A stretch of 64,000 nucleotides of DNA from Gavia stellata (taxonomy: Eukaryota; Chordata; Aves; Gaviiformes; Gaviidae): the NCBI RefSeq assembly GCF_030936135.1, contig NC_082637.1, positions 9,871,001-9,935,000 of the forward strand, read 5' to 3'. Below the pieces are notes generated by a model. The model worked only from the letters and a program-made list of their open reading frames with translations. It was not told where the DNA came from and did no database searches. The position numbers and the translations under genes are program-made. This document shows, piece by piece, positions 50,701 to 62,913 of the stretch. Numbering within the stretch: the first letter of the stretch is position 1; the number at the start of each line of letters is the position of its first letter.

Positions 50701-52211
50701 GAAAGAACCAAAACTTCAGAGGAGAGAAAGGGAAGGGCAGGAGATGGCTAATTTTCCACTGTCTGGGGAGAGAAGACAATGGTCCTCTTCGCTATGCAAA
50801 GGGAGAGATCAAAGCTGTTGTTGACAGGGTCGGTATTATGGGTAAGGAAGGCAGCATCCAGCATTCAGGACTGCGAGTGTCTGTATCTCACATGCCTGGT
50901 AGCTGAAGTGTATGCAAGATCTAAAGGAGGAGCTGGTATTTACATGTCTGCGTGTGTGCGTCTGTGTGGGAGTAGGGTTTGTATATATTATAAGGAGAAA
51001 CTGCAGATGGAAACAACCCAGTTTGGTGTCTAAGGCCTGGTTCAAAGCCCGTTAAAATCAGCAGGAGTCATGCCACTTACTGTGATGGGTTTTGGCCACA
51101 TCTCTCCTTGCCCCTCCCCAACATGCCTACAAGCCCAGGGCTGCTCCCTGCTGCATATCCTCAATTAAACTCTGCCAGCAATGGGGCTTCCCATGTTCAC
51201 CACGGTGGCTGTTTTACAGGGAATCATCGGAGATGCCCCCTCCTCTGGTGTTCACACCCTGCAGATACTTAGAGGCAAGTGTTGCTCATTCATCACTCCT
51301 TGCTCAAGATACCAAGATCCCATTGTTTGATTTGGTTTTATAAATTGGCGCCACCAGGTTTTTTTCCACCTCTTGTGTTGCTTTCATCTGAACACACTCC
51401 AGCATCATCTCCCTACCCAGGAGCCAGATTTGAGATCAGAAGGGGTCATCATCTCCTCACCTTCCTCCATACCCTACTCTATCACATTTCTACCAGTTCT
51501 GCCTGAACTGCCTATAACCCGTCTGCAACTAAAGCATCCATTTCTGAAAGACCTTCATGCTGGATTTGCAGACATCAAAAGCTGATGACCCCTTTGCTCT
51601 AATGGCTGCAGTCTGTGCACAGTGGTGTGACCTTTTCTTCTTTGGATTTGTCAGGTTTCTGCTGTGCTCTCATCTATAAAAGAGCCCTTTAAGATCTTAT
51701 CATTTCCATATAAGTGTGTTTATAGCCTGTAAACAAGCCACTTCTCTATCTTCTTTTCAGTAAGGTCATAGGTTTATGCTCCTGAAGACTTTCACTGTAA
51801 GGCATTTTATTTCACTCTTTCCATTTTTAACAGCCTTTTAAAATGTGGATGCTGAAACAGGACCAAGCATTAGTGTATCAGTCATAAAAATGCAGGGTTA
51901 TTTCCACTCCTCACTCCCCCATTTATACAGCTTTTTTTGCCACAACATTGAATTAGAGGTCAAAATTGAGCTGCTTCTCCGCTCTGCACCACAATCCCTT
52001 GTCAGAAACATTGCTGTCTGCTCTCCTCCTCCTTGGCCTCCCCTAAATACCACCCCAGCATCATGGGTCTCCGGATGTGTCTCACCCAAGTCTTGACCAG
52101 GCTGAACAAACCCGTTTAGCTTTTCCATCCCGATAACATCACAGGTCAAAGTGGAACAAACAGAAAGTGAAGGGTTGAGCCATCGAAGCAGATCGAGCTC
52201 TGCCATGGGGT
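47746..52211. other. Intergenic, no gene recognised
   Basis: Overlapping frames of up to about 150 residues on both strands at 50.1-50.9 kb have no recognisable motifs and are most likely chance. A G-run (about ten G) lies near 50.05 kb. Confidence 0.4.
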
Positions 52212-52445
52212 GCCACGAACAGTAATGTAATGTTCTGCATGAACGTGCAGGAGATGTGTTCAGGGATAATGTACTTGTCTAGATAGAGAATTTTTTTAAT
52301 TCCAGGGTGTTATCAGATCTGGAAAAATGCTGAACAAGTGGGTCGCTGCAGTATCCGTCTATTGCTACACCATGAAGGGGGAGCTGTGTTCCCTCTCTAA
52401 CATCCACACTGTAATTGCACAGCCTCTGCAAATAATTAACTGAGC
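52212..52445. repeat. Diverged duplicated non-coding segment, copy B of an 18.4-kb spaced pair
   Basis: Partner of 33817-34060. It shares the TTATCAGATCTGGAAAAATG core and flanking similarity over about 230 bp in the same orientation. Confidence 0.75.
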
Positions 52446-53868
52446 CTAACCAAACTCTTTTCCCTGCCTTAAATCTGTATTATCAGTTCATTCCCCACCC
52501 CAAAAATTAATTTTCGCTCTCAGACCCACACCCCTTTATTATAATAGATAATGTGAAATTCTCTCCCAAATAATTTGGTGGGAATATTAGGAAGAAAGGA
52601 GTTTCAGCCTGTCTGGGTAGAAAACAAAGTCTGGGGGAGGCAGAAATTACAAGAACATTCAGTCCCCATGCTGCAAGTTAAAAGCTGATCACATATAAAT
52701 TCATGCGTACATATGTAGGCGTAGTCATCTCACTACTGCAACACATTATGGTCTGGTTTCAGCAGCCAAGACTTTCCATAGTGCTTTCTGCCACAGCGTG
52801 GAACTAGGAGATAAAATTGCATTGCTTGATTACCGTAACTCCATGTCCAAAACACTGCACACTTGCACTGTGAGCCAGGGCTATTAAGGATAGACACAAT
52901 CATGCACTTTGCTTAATAATCCCGTAGTCTGCTCCAAAAATGGCCCACTCATCTGATGATAACAGATGCATAGCGAAATGTTGAAGTTTGCTAACACCCT
53001 TCCTACACTCTACACCCCAGCATCTCCCAGAGGTCCCACTGCTTTATCCTTTTGCCCACAACCAATACTACCTCCCAGGTATGGCGATGATGCCTGATGT
53101 GCTGTTTTTCTTCAGTGCCTTTGTGTGGGAGCAACCTGAGGAGACCCCTTAGGGCAGGCAGTGGCTAGAGCAGAAGAGCCAGGTGGTGGTGAATGTGGAA
53201 GAGGGGAGGCTACACCAGCTATGGGTGTAGTTTGGCCAACAGAAGGGAAATAGGCATTGGGCTAAAGCGTCCCATTACTTGGACTCTCAGCAGTCTGCCA
53301 CCATACAAAACTGCCTATGTTATGAAATTAAATCTTCCTAAGGTAAGCATTTGTTCCAGATAATCATGAAATCTAGGATAGAATGGGAGAGTGTCTGGTA
53401 AAACAAGAAGAACAACCATGAGGAGAAAGGTTCTTGCCACAAGCAGTTTGCTTGCAGCAAAGGGTCGCTGACTCTTCTCTGAAATGGAGACTACTTCAGG
53501 GCTGCCCAGAGGCCACAGGCAGCCCTCTGAGTTGAGGGACTCCTCCTGCCATGGACAAACAGGATACAAGGGAGGGAAAAAGAGGCAAGCTACCTCTCTA
53601 ATCAGAGTGAACTTCTCAGGAACTCACCTCCAGTCCTTTCCAGAGCCTGGAAAAGTGGCTTTGAAACATCACTTATCCTGAGATAGTGGATGTAGACTCT
53701 AAGGCTGTCTTGAGAGCGCCCATTACCTGTGCAGTGTATGGGCACCTCGTGCTGTCTCCCCTGGTCCCAGTGTGGACAAAACACTCAGAGAATGTAACAC
53801 AAAACCAACCACAATTGAACCTATGAAGCCTTAAATCAGATTAAATCAATGAGGAAACAAAAGAAGTC
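52446..53868. other. Intergenic, downstream of the inhibitor gene
   Basis: No supported feature apart from short chance frames. Confidence 0.4.
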
Positions 53869-53874
53869 TTTATT
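53869..53874 (-). terminator. Candidate poly(A) signal of the PLI-gamma-like gene
   Basis: TTTATT on the + strand (AATAAA on the gene strand) lies about 136 bp past the stop at 54010. Confidence 0.6.
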
Positions 53875-54009
53875 CTGTGAAATTATAAAAGAAGAAGAGC
53901 TAATCTGAAAACAAACTCCACACACAGGAGAAGCCACAGCAAACAGGACTTGACGCAAACCACCGCTGGAGTTTGTCATGGGCTTTGCTTAACCCAATAC
54001 TAGAGAGAG

Positions 54010-54233
54010 TCAGAAAAGTACCTTCTCCAAGATGAAGCCTGACAGGACAGGGAAGAAGAGGGTGTCTGGAGGGGCAAACCCAGAACTCACTCTGGCCAAA
54101 GCAAGAGCTGGTTTGCATTGGAACCGCCTTAACTTTATGTCCATCATCCCCAAATTGTTTTTTCCATCTCCTACAATACTGCATTCAGAAATGGTGGTAC
54201 AACCCTTCATGGCGGCTTTCAGAGACAGTCCAC
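54010..54233 (-). CDS. PLI-gamma-like exon 5 (second domain end, stop)
   Basis: Follows TTCTGTGTAG. It encodes [29 protein letters not shown] and a hydrophobic tail, ending in TGA. Confidence 0.85.
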
Positions 54234-57200
54234 CTACACAGAAGAAGTACATGCCGTGTGTCAGGGGAACCAGTCTCCATAGCTATTCCCTCCCTGGCCA
54301 ATGAGGTCCCCACTTCCACCCCAAGAACTGCCCAGTCCTTACGTCTAGTCGGCTCCAAACCCACCAACCCATCCATCTCTGTTCCCAACCCCCAAAGGAA
54401 CTTGAAGAAACAGCAAGGTCACCTTGGTTGACTTGAAATATAAAGGGTTTAGGGTTTGTCTTTTCTTTCTTTCTGCTGAAAAAGGTGATTTTTTTAAAAA
54501 TCTAACCATTTTCAATTTAAAAATTGAAAAGCTTTTAAATAGTTTTCTTCCTTTCATTTAAAGATTCTTCTGTTCAAACCTTGCCTAGCTTTCTAAAGAA
54601 ACCAGGGCTGTGTTACAGTACTCCAGCGGTTCATTTTCTCCTTCTCTCTCTGACCCTTTCATGATATTCGAACTAGATGACAATCTCTCAGCCAAACTTG
54701 ACATGGGGATGAGAAGTCTCAAAGTCGTTAAAGGCTGAGCCATTTATTCAGATAAGTCCATTCTCTAAGGCCTTACAGGACTTAGTCAAACCAACAGAGA
54801 AATGCTGCTCACATGCCCACTGAAACCTGAACTTGTCCTTTACCAGCACTGGAGCATCTACCCGAGAAGGTGCTGGGTGCCTAACTCCCCATTCAGATAT
54901 TCTTGCTCTCGTTGCTTGCTTTTGCTTACGCTGCTCATGTTTCTCTGCTGCACAGGCTATGGAGGTCTGGAATATTCTGCTGGACGTTATCTCAAATACA
55001 AATAACACATAAGGGCACTTCATTAGTTCCTCACCTTCCTTTGCTCCCCTACACCGCTGCTTCCTCTGCACAGCTCATCACACCGCACAGGTCTCCTCTA
55101 TTTACAGTGGCCAATCAATCAATTCAAGACAAGTTAGGAGCATTTTTATTTCAGTGGTGCACTGAATTAATTGCACCACTCTATTTCCATTGCTGTGACT
55201 AAGAAAATGCTTGTTTTCCTTCATGTTGTCTCTGTGAAACACCTTCTAATTCAGGGTTTGGACAACACATCTATAAAGTGTATAGCAAAGACCTTCAGGG
55301 ATTGTATCATCACCTGGCAGTATTATCAACTCAGAGAAAACTTCATCCATAACTACACACAGGATAATATTTTTCAGCCTGCTTCTACAGCAGGTGCCAC
55401 TGCCCTTAATTTCCCTGTTATTTTTCCTGCCTGCTGGAGCATGGGTGAGACTGCTATGAAAGGTGGAAGTCTTTTACCTGTGGCAGGGGAGGAAAGGGGA
55501 GTGAGCAGGGAGCTTGCTGTCTACTTTCCTATCTCTACGGGTCCTGAGGTGGGAAAAAGGTTTCTGAAGGAGAGTGTTACGTGCTGCTGGTGACCCCAGC
55601 TGTTCAAAGGCTGGAGTTCACTCACAGGGAAGATCTTTGGGTGCCCCAAAGGCTCAGCTGCAGCGTTCAGGGAGAGGGACCTGTCCCTGGCTCTCTAGGA
55701 GCAGAGGCACCAATGCAACAAACAGTGTCTTTTCCCCAGTGGCCAGCGTTACCTCATGAGAAAGCCAATGGCTCTATTAGTTTCACCTGAACCTCCACTA
55801 AGTAGGCAACTGTCTTAGATCCAGATTCATCCTCATGCATCCTAACTAGGGCCAGCAGGTTCAGGGTCTTGGTCAGATTTATTACATGCCCATGTATCAG
55901 TTCTGCTCTTGACATCATTTATGCCATGCTATGAGGAATCCCAACAGTTATCCATGCATGATGGGGAAGGAGGAAGCTTTAAGCATGTTCCCTTTCAATT
56001 CTGTGTCTCTTCCTCTTTTTTTCCTTCACACTTTTTGCCCATTTTTATTTCTCTGTGATGCTTCATCTTAGACTGGTTTCACCCACTTAACCAAACAGAT
56101 GAAAGATAACCCTAAATAAAAGGCAGTTACCAGAATTCATTAACCCAGCAAGGTCAACGCACTGGGTTTCGGATCCAGTGCAGTTTACAATTTCGTTACC
56201 GCACTGAAAGGAATCCACACTGTAGCAGGCGGGACACTGGTATCCATTGGGCACGTTGTCCTCTGGAGGTACTGGAAGGAAAGAGATGGGTAATTGGTTT
56301 TAATAAGGGAAGGAGAGGAATGAACCAGGTTACAGCTTAGCCTGGAAAGCCTCACCTCAGGTTGGGGCAGACAGAGAGAGGACGGGGTATAAGGAAAAAG
56401 GGAGCTTACACGAGACAGAGATTGTTCGACAGTCATCGCCTGTGCAGCAAGCCAAGTGGCTCCTTGCTTTTACCTTCCCATAGTTCATAGTGATAGGGCC
56501 AAGCTCGCAAATGTTGGATGGCAGGCAGGACTTGATGGATGAAGGAATTGCCATCCCACCTGTAACGAAGTGGAGGGCAGCACCCAAGTCGTTAACCACA
56601 AGGTAACTCACAGAATCACAGAATCATTAAGGTTGGAAAAGACCTGTAAGATCATCAAGTCCAACCATCAACTAACACCACCATGCCCATTAAACCATGT
56701 TCCACAATGCCACGTCTACACGTTTTTTGAACACCTCCAGTAAAGGTGACTCCACTACCTCCCTGAGCAGCCTGTTCCAATGCTTCACCACTCTCTCAGT
56801 GAAGTTGTGCCTCCCCTGGCACAACTTAAGGCCATTTCCTCTTGTCCTGTCGCTAGTCACTTCGGAGAAGAGACCAACACCCACCTCTCTGCAACCCCCT
56901 TTCAGGTAATTGTAGAGAGCGATGAGGTCTCCCCTCAGCCTCCTCTTCTCCAGACTGAACAACCCCAGCTCCCTCAGCCGCTCCTCATCAGACTTGTGCT
57001 CCAGACCCCTCACCAACTTCGTCGCCCTTCTCTGGACACACTCCAGCACCTCAATGATCTTCTTGGAGTGAGGGGCCCAAAACTGAACACAGCATTCGAG
57101 GTGCGGCCTCACCAGCGCCGAATACAGGGGCACGATCACCTCCCTGCTCCTGCTGCCACACTGTTTCTGATACAGGCCAGGATGCTGTTGGCCTTCTTGG

Positions 57201-60046
57201 CCACCTGGGCACACCACTGGCTCATATTCAGCCGGCTGTCAGTCAACACCCCCAGGTCCTTTTCTGTGGGGCAGCTTTCCAGCCACTCGTCCCCAAGCCT
57301 GTTGCGTTGCCTGGGGTTGTTGTGGTCCAAGTGCAGGACCCGACACTTGGCCTTGTTGAACCTCATACAATTGGCCTGGGCCCATCGATCCAGCCTGTCC
57401 AGATCCCTCTGCAGAGCCTTCCTACCCTCCAGCAGATCAACACTCCTGCCCAACTTGGTGTCGTCTGCAAACTTGCTGAGGGAGCACTCATCCAGACCAT
57501 TGATAAAGATATTAAACAAGACAGGCCCCAAAACTGAGCCCTGAGGGACTCCGCTTGTGACCAGCCACCAACTGGATTTAACTCCATTCACCACAACTCT
57601 CTGGGCTCGGACATCCAGCCAGTTTTTTACCCAGCGAAGAGTGCACCTGACTAAGCCACGAGCCACCAGGTTCTCCAGGAGAATGCTGTGGGAGACAGTG
57701 TCAAAGGCTTTGCTGAAGTCCAGGTAGACAACATCGACAGCCTTTCCCTCATCCACTAGGCGGGTCACCTGGTCATAGAAGGAGATCAGGTTGGTCAAAC
57801 AGGACCTGCCCTTCATGAACGCGTGCTGGCTGGGCCTGATCCCTTGGTTATCCTGCACGTGCCCTGTGAGCGCCCTCAAGATGAACCACTCCATAATCTT
57901 CCCCAGTACCAAGGTCAGGCTGACAGGCCTGTAGTTCCCCAGATTCTCCTTCCGGCCCTTCTTGTAGATGGGTGTCACATTGGCAAGCCTCCAGTTGTCC
58001 GGGACCTCCCCCATTAACCAGGACTGTTGATAAATGATGGAGAGTGGCTTGGCAAGCTCCTCCACCATCTCCCTCAGTACTCTTGGGTGGATCCCATGAG
58101 GCCCCATAGACTTGTGAGTGTCCTGGTGGCATAGAGGCCACTAACACAACCAAGTTTGCAATTGTGTCAGGACTCAGTACTCATCTTTGGCTTATCAACC
58201 ATGCGGACATGGTGATAGCTTTAGCCCTGGTGGTCCCCGGCAGCCCAGGCTGACTGGTGTCCCCTTCCCTGCTCAAGGAAGGGAGTCAGATGCAGGCCAG
58301 TTTCTCCCTCCACTCATGGCCAGTGCACTCTCAGTGCTCGATGCCAGCAGCTTAGTGTTCCTCATGGTCCAGCCTCTCAACCCAACTACTCACCTTAGCC
58401 AGAATTAAAAGCCAATGTCTCCTCCCAGTATGTTGCCTAGGTCCTCCCCTCCACAACTAAGAACCAAGCCCTCCCAATAGGAAACTGCTGCTCAAGGTAG
58501 AGGAATAGAGAGCTTTTCCCATCCCGGACCATCCTGATCTCTGGATCCTCTGTCAATGAAAAGGAAAATGAACAGCTTACCCAAGGACTCACCGTAAGGC
58601 CAGTGACAGAGGTGGGCAGAAAGACCCATCACCCAGCCCCGCTCCGAAAGCCACGCTGGCACACAGCCATAGCGGATGTCTCACCTACCTATCATGACCT
58701 CGTGAAGAATGATGCCGCAGGTATCTTCACCACCACTACAGGTTTTCATGGGGCCAGAGCAGCTTTTTCCTATGCTGTGACAAACCTCACACTGAAGGGA
58801 GGTCCCTGGGGAAAGAAGGAGGACACATTCCTGGGTAGCAGTCATGAGGGATCTCACTTCCCCTTTCATCGATGTTTTGCTTCAGCATTTGATCAGCACT
58901 TTTCACATTCCTCTTCCCTTATTTTCCCTGTTCCATTGCTCAATTTGTGAGTTCTTTTTTATTATTTCTATTATTATTTATTCTGGTATGAATTTGAATT
59001 TGAGCAAGCAAGAGGAAGCCATTTTGGGATAGCATTTTACATTTTAACCACCAACACCCAGCCATCTTCCCTTGTCTTCTATACGATGATGTTTGCCCAG
59101 TTTTTCTGGGGTTGCTAAGGAAAGCATCCCCACAAACCCCTCTGTCCTGCCAGGCATTCAGGTGTCCCTGGATTCCCAGGCCCCAAATCCTCTCTTTGCA
59201 GTGAGCAGGGGCACCCATAAGTCTGGGGATCAAGAGACTGCCAGCGGGTGCTATGTACAAACTGGGGAATGGCATATCTCTTTGTAGGCATTAGGGGAAA
59301 CCACTTTACCAGCTGCCTGCTGGAACATCTTAAGCAGACCAGAATATCAGGCAGTCAGCAAGAAACAGAAAGGAATAAAGTGTTTATCAACAGAGGAAAA
59401 ACAACATGTCTTCCCTGACACACACTCGTCAGGACACAAGGGTCCAGCATGTAGGTTAAGAGGTCCAGGGCATGTGTCAGTTCCCTAAACCCAGGTGCCA
59501 TCTGTGACACCTACATGGGGTGGCAGGGTGGCAGGTATGACACGAGACCTCCAAGACACCAGTGCTCTTCTGGAGCAGAGCTGAAGGACAGCTGAGATGA
59601 CATATAATGTCTAAAATGTCACACGACCCTGGGCATGAGCAAAATAAATGAGCACCTAATTTTGTGGTAAATGGTAGCTGGAGACTGATTCAGCCGACCA
59701 GAAGTCCGTCTGCCTCAGAGTAACCTGAACCACTCCCGTGAATGTCCCAGCTAAATCACCAGTGACCACCACAGGAGCTTAGACATCCAGTTCACACTGT
59801 AAATGCCTACACCTTCTTCTGCACATTGGCTCACAGCACCAAAGATCCCCCGAGACCAGTCACCCCTCTGCAGTGCAAATCCCCCTGGATGAGGGGTTCC
59901 TATGGCTCAGACAGCAGGAACAGCCCCACGCGCGGAGCACCCATTCCCAGACAACTTCCACGTCTCGCAGCCCCGCAGGTCCCAGCAGAACACTCACCTG
60001 GATCCAGGAAAGCCAGGAAGAAACTGAGGCCAAGCGACACTTTCAT
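54010..60046 (-). CDS. Secreted two-domain Ly6/uPAR protein, gamma-type phospholipase A2 inhibitor family (five exons, complete)
   Basis: Exons 60046-59998, 58805-58689, 56559-56410, 56271-56131 and 54233-54010 join to 226 residues, with every internal junction in phase 1, the rule for this family. Exon 1 encodes a signal peptide ([17 protein letters not shown]), so the product is secreted. Exons 2-3 encode the first three-finger domain: [12 protein letters not shown] start, [19 protein letters not shown], and a CCTGDDC end. Exons 4-5 encode a second Cys-rich domain: [31 protein letters not shown], with a last Cys near FQCKPA. The layout and Cys spacing match serum phospholipase A2 inhibitor gamma subunits of reptiles and the mammalian PINLYP-type proteins (family knowledge). 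Whether the bird protein inhibits phospholipases is not known from sequence. The C terminus is moderately hydrophobic ([15 protein letters not shown]), so a GPI-anchor signal is possible but not convincing. Confidence 0.87.
56131..56271 (-). CDS. PLI-gamma-like exon 4 (second domain, N-terminal half)
   Basis: Between TTTCCTTCCAG and GTAACT. It encodes [17 protein letters not shown], an NCT sequon, ETQCVDLAG. This is the second domain opening of PLI-gamma proteins. Confidence 0.88.
56410..56559 (-). CDS. PLI-gamma-like exon 3 (first domain, C-terminal half)
   Basis: Between TTCGTTACAG and GTAAGC. It encodes [18 protein letters not shown] and the CCTGDDC domain end. A CR1 insertion ends 48 bp before this exon. 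Confidence 0.87.
56608..58140 (-). mobile_element. CR1 LINE, 5' truncated, in intron 2 of the PLI-gamma-like gene
   Basis: Sense on the - strand, like the host gene. It begins inside the RT region at about 58140 (the matching point in the + copy is the CTCTATGCCACC stretch near 40705) and ends in the CR1 3' terminus at 56608. RT motifs [23 protein letters not shown] and FADD are present in an open frame of 323 codons (58107-57136). A frameshift near 57140-57200 then separates the C-terminal part (to about 56690). 5' truncation is the usual result of target-primed reverse transcription. Confidence 0.94.
58689..58805 (-). CDS. PLI-gamma-like exon 2 (first domain, N-terminal half)
   Basis: Follows CTTTCCCCAG. 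The phase-1 donor GTAGGT is chosen over a second GTGAGA four bases on, because only the former keeps frame with exon 3. It encodes [17 protein letters not shown].. and [11 protein letters not shown]. Confidence 0.87.
59998..60046 (-). CDS. PLI-gamma-like exon 1 (start, signal peptide)
   Basis: ATG at 60046, sixteen codons plus one base, before GTGAGT. It encodes a hydrophobic signal peptide. The upstream TATA box supports this as the true first exon. Confidence 0.85.
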
Positions 60047-60113
60047 GCTGATGGGATGTAAGCACAGGGAGCTGCCAAGTCTTGCTGAACACAGCACTGG
60101 GTGCCACAAAGGC

Positions 60114-60119
60114 TTTATA
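60114..60119 (-). promoter_or_regulatory. TATA box of the PLI-gamma-like gene
   Basis: TTTATAAAG on the gene strand lies about 68 bp upstream of the ATG, placing a transcription start near 60085 and giving a short 5' UTR. Confidence 0.5.
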
Positions 60120-60199
60120 AACTGGAAGGAAACAGGGTGTTTTGGGGAAGTGGAGGTTGGGGAAGTGCTCTGAAGAATATAGATACTGCAGAGCACTAG

Positions 60200-62913
60200 C
60201 ACCAGTGTTTGTTTTTTTCATTTAAAGCACAAGTTCTGCCTTTTCCTCCGTATGAGTAATGCTGTTTGTCTTTCCTCAGTCTAGAGTATGCAGCCTGTGG
60301 GGAAACACTGGCTTGCCTGGGGTCTATCAGGAATTACTCCAGTGCAGACTTTGTTTGAACAACATTCAGCTTCTGCCATACATATGAATGATGGAGAAGA
60401 AACCCCTGTTGTGCTCTCACCGTTAGGCCCAAAGAAGCAAAGTGTAGCAAGGGCCAGCCAGGAATTTTCCTTGTGGCTGAGTTTTTGCTGGCTGTTTTCC
60501 CGTCTCCCTTCCCATCAGACAGTCAGGAGCTCTCATGCCAGTGGCAAAGCAGACAGCGGCAAAGCAGTGAGCTTTCTCTCCAAGCTGGCGTGCAGCTTCT
60601 GTTTGCAAAATAACTGCCAATGCACACCTTGGAGCAGGCTCAGTCAAAGGTTCCTGGGATTGAATATGTCAGAGCTGCGAAGCGGGTCCTCCAGGTTGTG
60701 GGCTTTGATATAAAACACTTGGAAGTTGCTAAGAAAGTCTTCTATTGTACCTCTGGACTTTAAATCAAACCAGCCAGCAGGGAGAAAGCATCGATGTGGC
60801 TATGAGACAGCCTGGTCACAGCTTAGGTAACGTTATAGCGGGTTTTGCATGCCCTGAGATCTCGTGATGAGCTGATACCAAGCAGCAGGGACCAACCTGC
60901 CATTGGCCCGAAGGTTCCCTGCCCCATGTACAGGTTTTATCAGGATGTGCTGCCTCACTGAAACCATTTCCTACCCTGAAGATATCCTCTGTACTCCTGT
61001 CCTGCACCAGATCAGGCACAGCCAGATAGTATGTGGTCTCCAGGACTTTTTGTGTTGACAGCAAGGAAGAACTGAAATGCCCTTGTGTCCCCTCTCAACT
61101 GCAGTATCAATTCCTTGGGCGAGATATTGATCCAGGCAGACTTTTTGCTATGTAACACAGCAGAGGTGCTGGGTTCATCTGGCCTCCAGACACAAGGGCA
61201 ACCCAAACAACAAGTCCTCCACAGCAGGGGCATGCAGACCACAAACACAGAGGGGTAATGAGTAAAAAATACAAGGTGCAAGGACCTTCTGCGGCTCACC
61301 CAGTCCATCCCGCTGCCCAGGACAGCTTTAGCCCAGGACAAGGGCTGCCTGTGGAGATGTATCATGTAGCAGGGAAATCCGGTTTGCTGGGGAGGGAGTC
61401 TAACCTTGAACCTGGCAGGACTAGGTGTTTGGTGAAGAGCAGAGAGGGTTTCACTGCTGAGGTTTCCTACTGATGTGCAAATGAGCTAAGCGCTGTTCCT
61501 GGCTCTACCAAAGACCTCCTGCAAATCCATAGAGAAAAAGCACAGATCTCGCTGATGTTTCCACTCACTCTTTTGCTTTGATTTTTTGTTTCTCTCTCCC
61601 ACCTTACTATCTGCTTTTCCCACTTGGGACAAACGTCTTCAGAGGAAAAGTGGTCTTGTGACATTTCCAAATATATTGAGTAGTCCAGTGACTTCTTAGC
61701 TAAGCCCACAGCACTGTGAGAATGAAAATTAGTGCAGTCACACCAGATAAAAGCCTAGGTCCCCTAACGTCCATAAAGCTGGTATCACAAGAAGGCAAGG
61801 GAGAATGATATCGTCACCTTTAATTTCTTTTTCAGCTCAGAAATGGTTTCATGCTACAGTAGATACGTTATAATGAAGTCAAACTTCTGACTGCAGTCAT
61901 CTAGAATTAAAATGCATTCCTCATTGGTCTTAATCCTCAGACTGAATAAAACCCTGTCCCCAGGCAGGCTGGGGTACTCGGATCAGGGTGATCCTGCCAT
62001 TTAACTACGTGTGGGTCTGTAGATACAGAGAGGGAGATGGGTGGATGTGGCTGTCTCTGGTGATTTTGATTTCATGCCCTTTCATTTAAGATGATTACTG
62101 AAGTGCCTAGGGGATTTTCCCTGAATAACATGACTGCACTAGCCCTACTGAATTATACTCAACTCACCTGTTTTCCACCTCTTGTGGAGGGAGGGTATGA
62201 AGCCGCAGCCTTTTCATGTGCATTTTTAGAGATGAAACCAAACAGAGCAAGGAGGAACCATAATCTGCAGCAATAAGAGACTTGGAAAATAAGACTTATG
62301 AGAGAAAGTGGAAACAATAAAGGTGCTCGGGGACACCCAGTCATATCACATATATCTGCAAAAACAAGGGCTGAATAGGAAAAACTATCACAGGAGGCTT
62401 ATATTAGACATTAGGGGAATTTTCTAACAGTGACAATAGTGAAGCTGACTTCCTAGAAAGGTGTGGATCCTCCATCTTGAGTGGCTTAGAAAACCAGGCA
62501 AGACAAATACTTATTAGAGAATTATTTAAGCTGATAGGATTCTGCTCCAGGGCTGAGAGATGCTCTCTCTCAAGATCCTTTCTAAATTGGTTCCTATAGT
62601 TTAATTTCATGGTGTGCATGAAGCACCTGTCTTCTGCAGCATGTCCATGTTTCCAAAAGCAGAGGAGGGTGATAATACGATAGTCACATTCTACAGGGAG
62701 ATGAGGCAGAGGCTGGGGAGGTCAGAGAAATTTGTGAGGTGAGAAAAGTTAGAAATCCAAACCTGAAAATAACATTGGCAGAAGGTAAGAAGAAGGGAAC
62801 ATGTTCAAAAGAAAGATGTTCAGCAGAAGAAAGATGGCCATCTAGCCTAGAGCATGGACAAAAATCATATGTGAATTTGTCATGCAGGTTTGTGGCAGAA
62901 AATGCCAGTGGGT
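60200..62913. other. Intergenic upstream of the PLI-gamma-like gene
   Basis: Frames of up to 141 residues (60.3-60.7 kb +) and 117 residues (61.0-61.4 kb -) have no family features. No gene supported. Confidence 0.4.

Noticed and set aside
50142-50906. Overlapping 128-150 codon frames on both strands
   Set aside because: Frames are open on both strands simultaneously with no recognisable domains or splice logic. They are most likely compositional.
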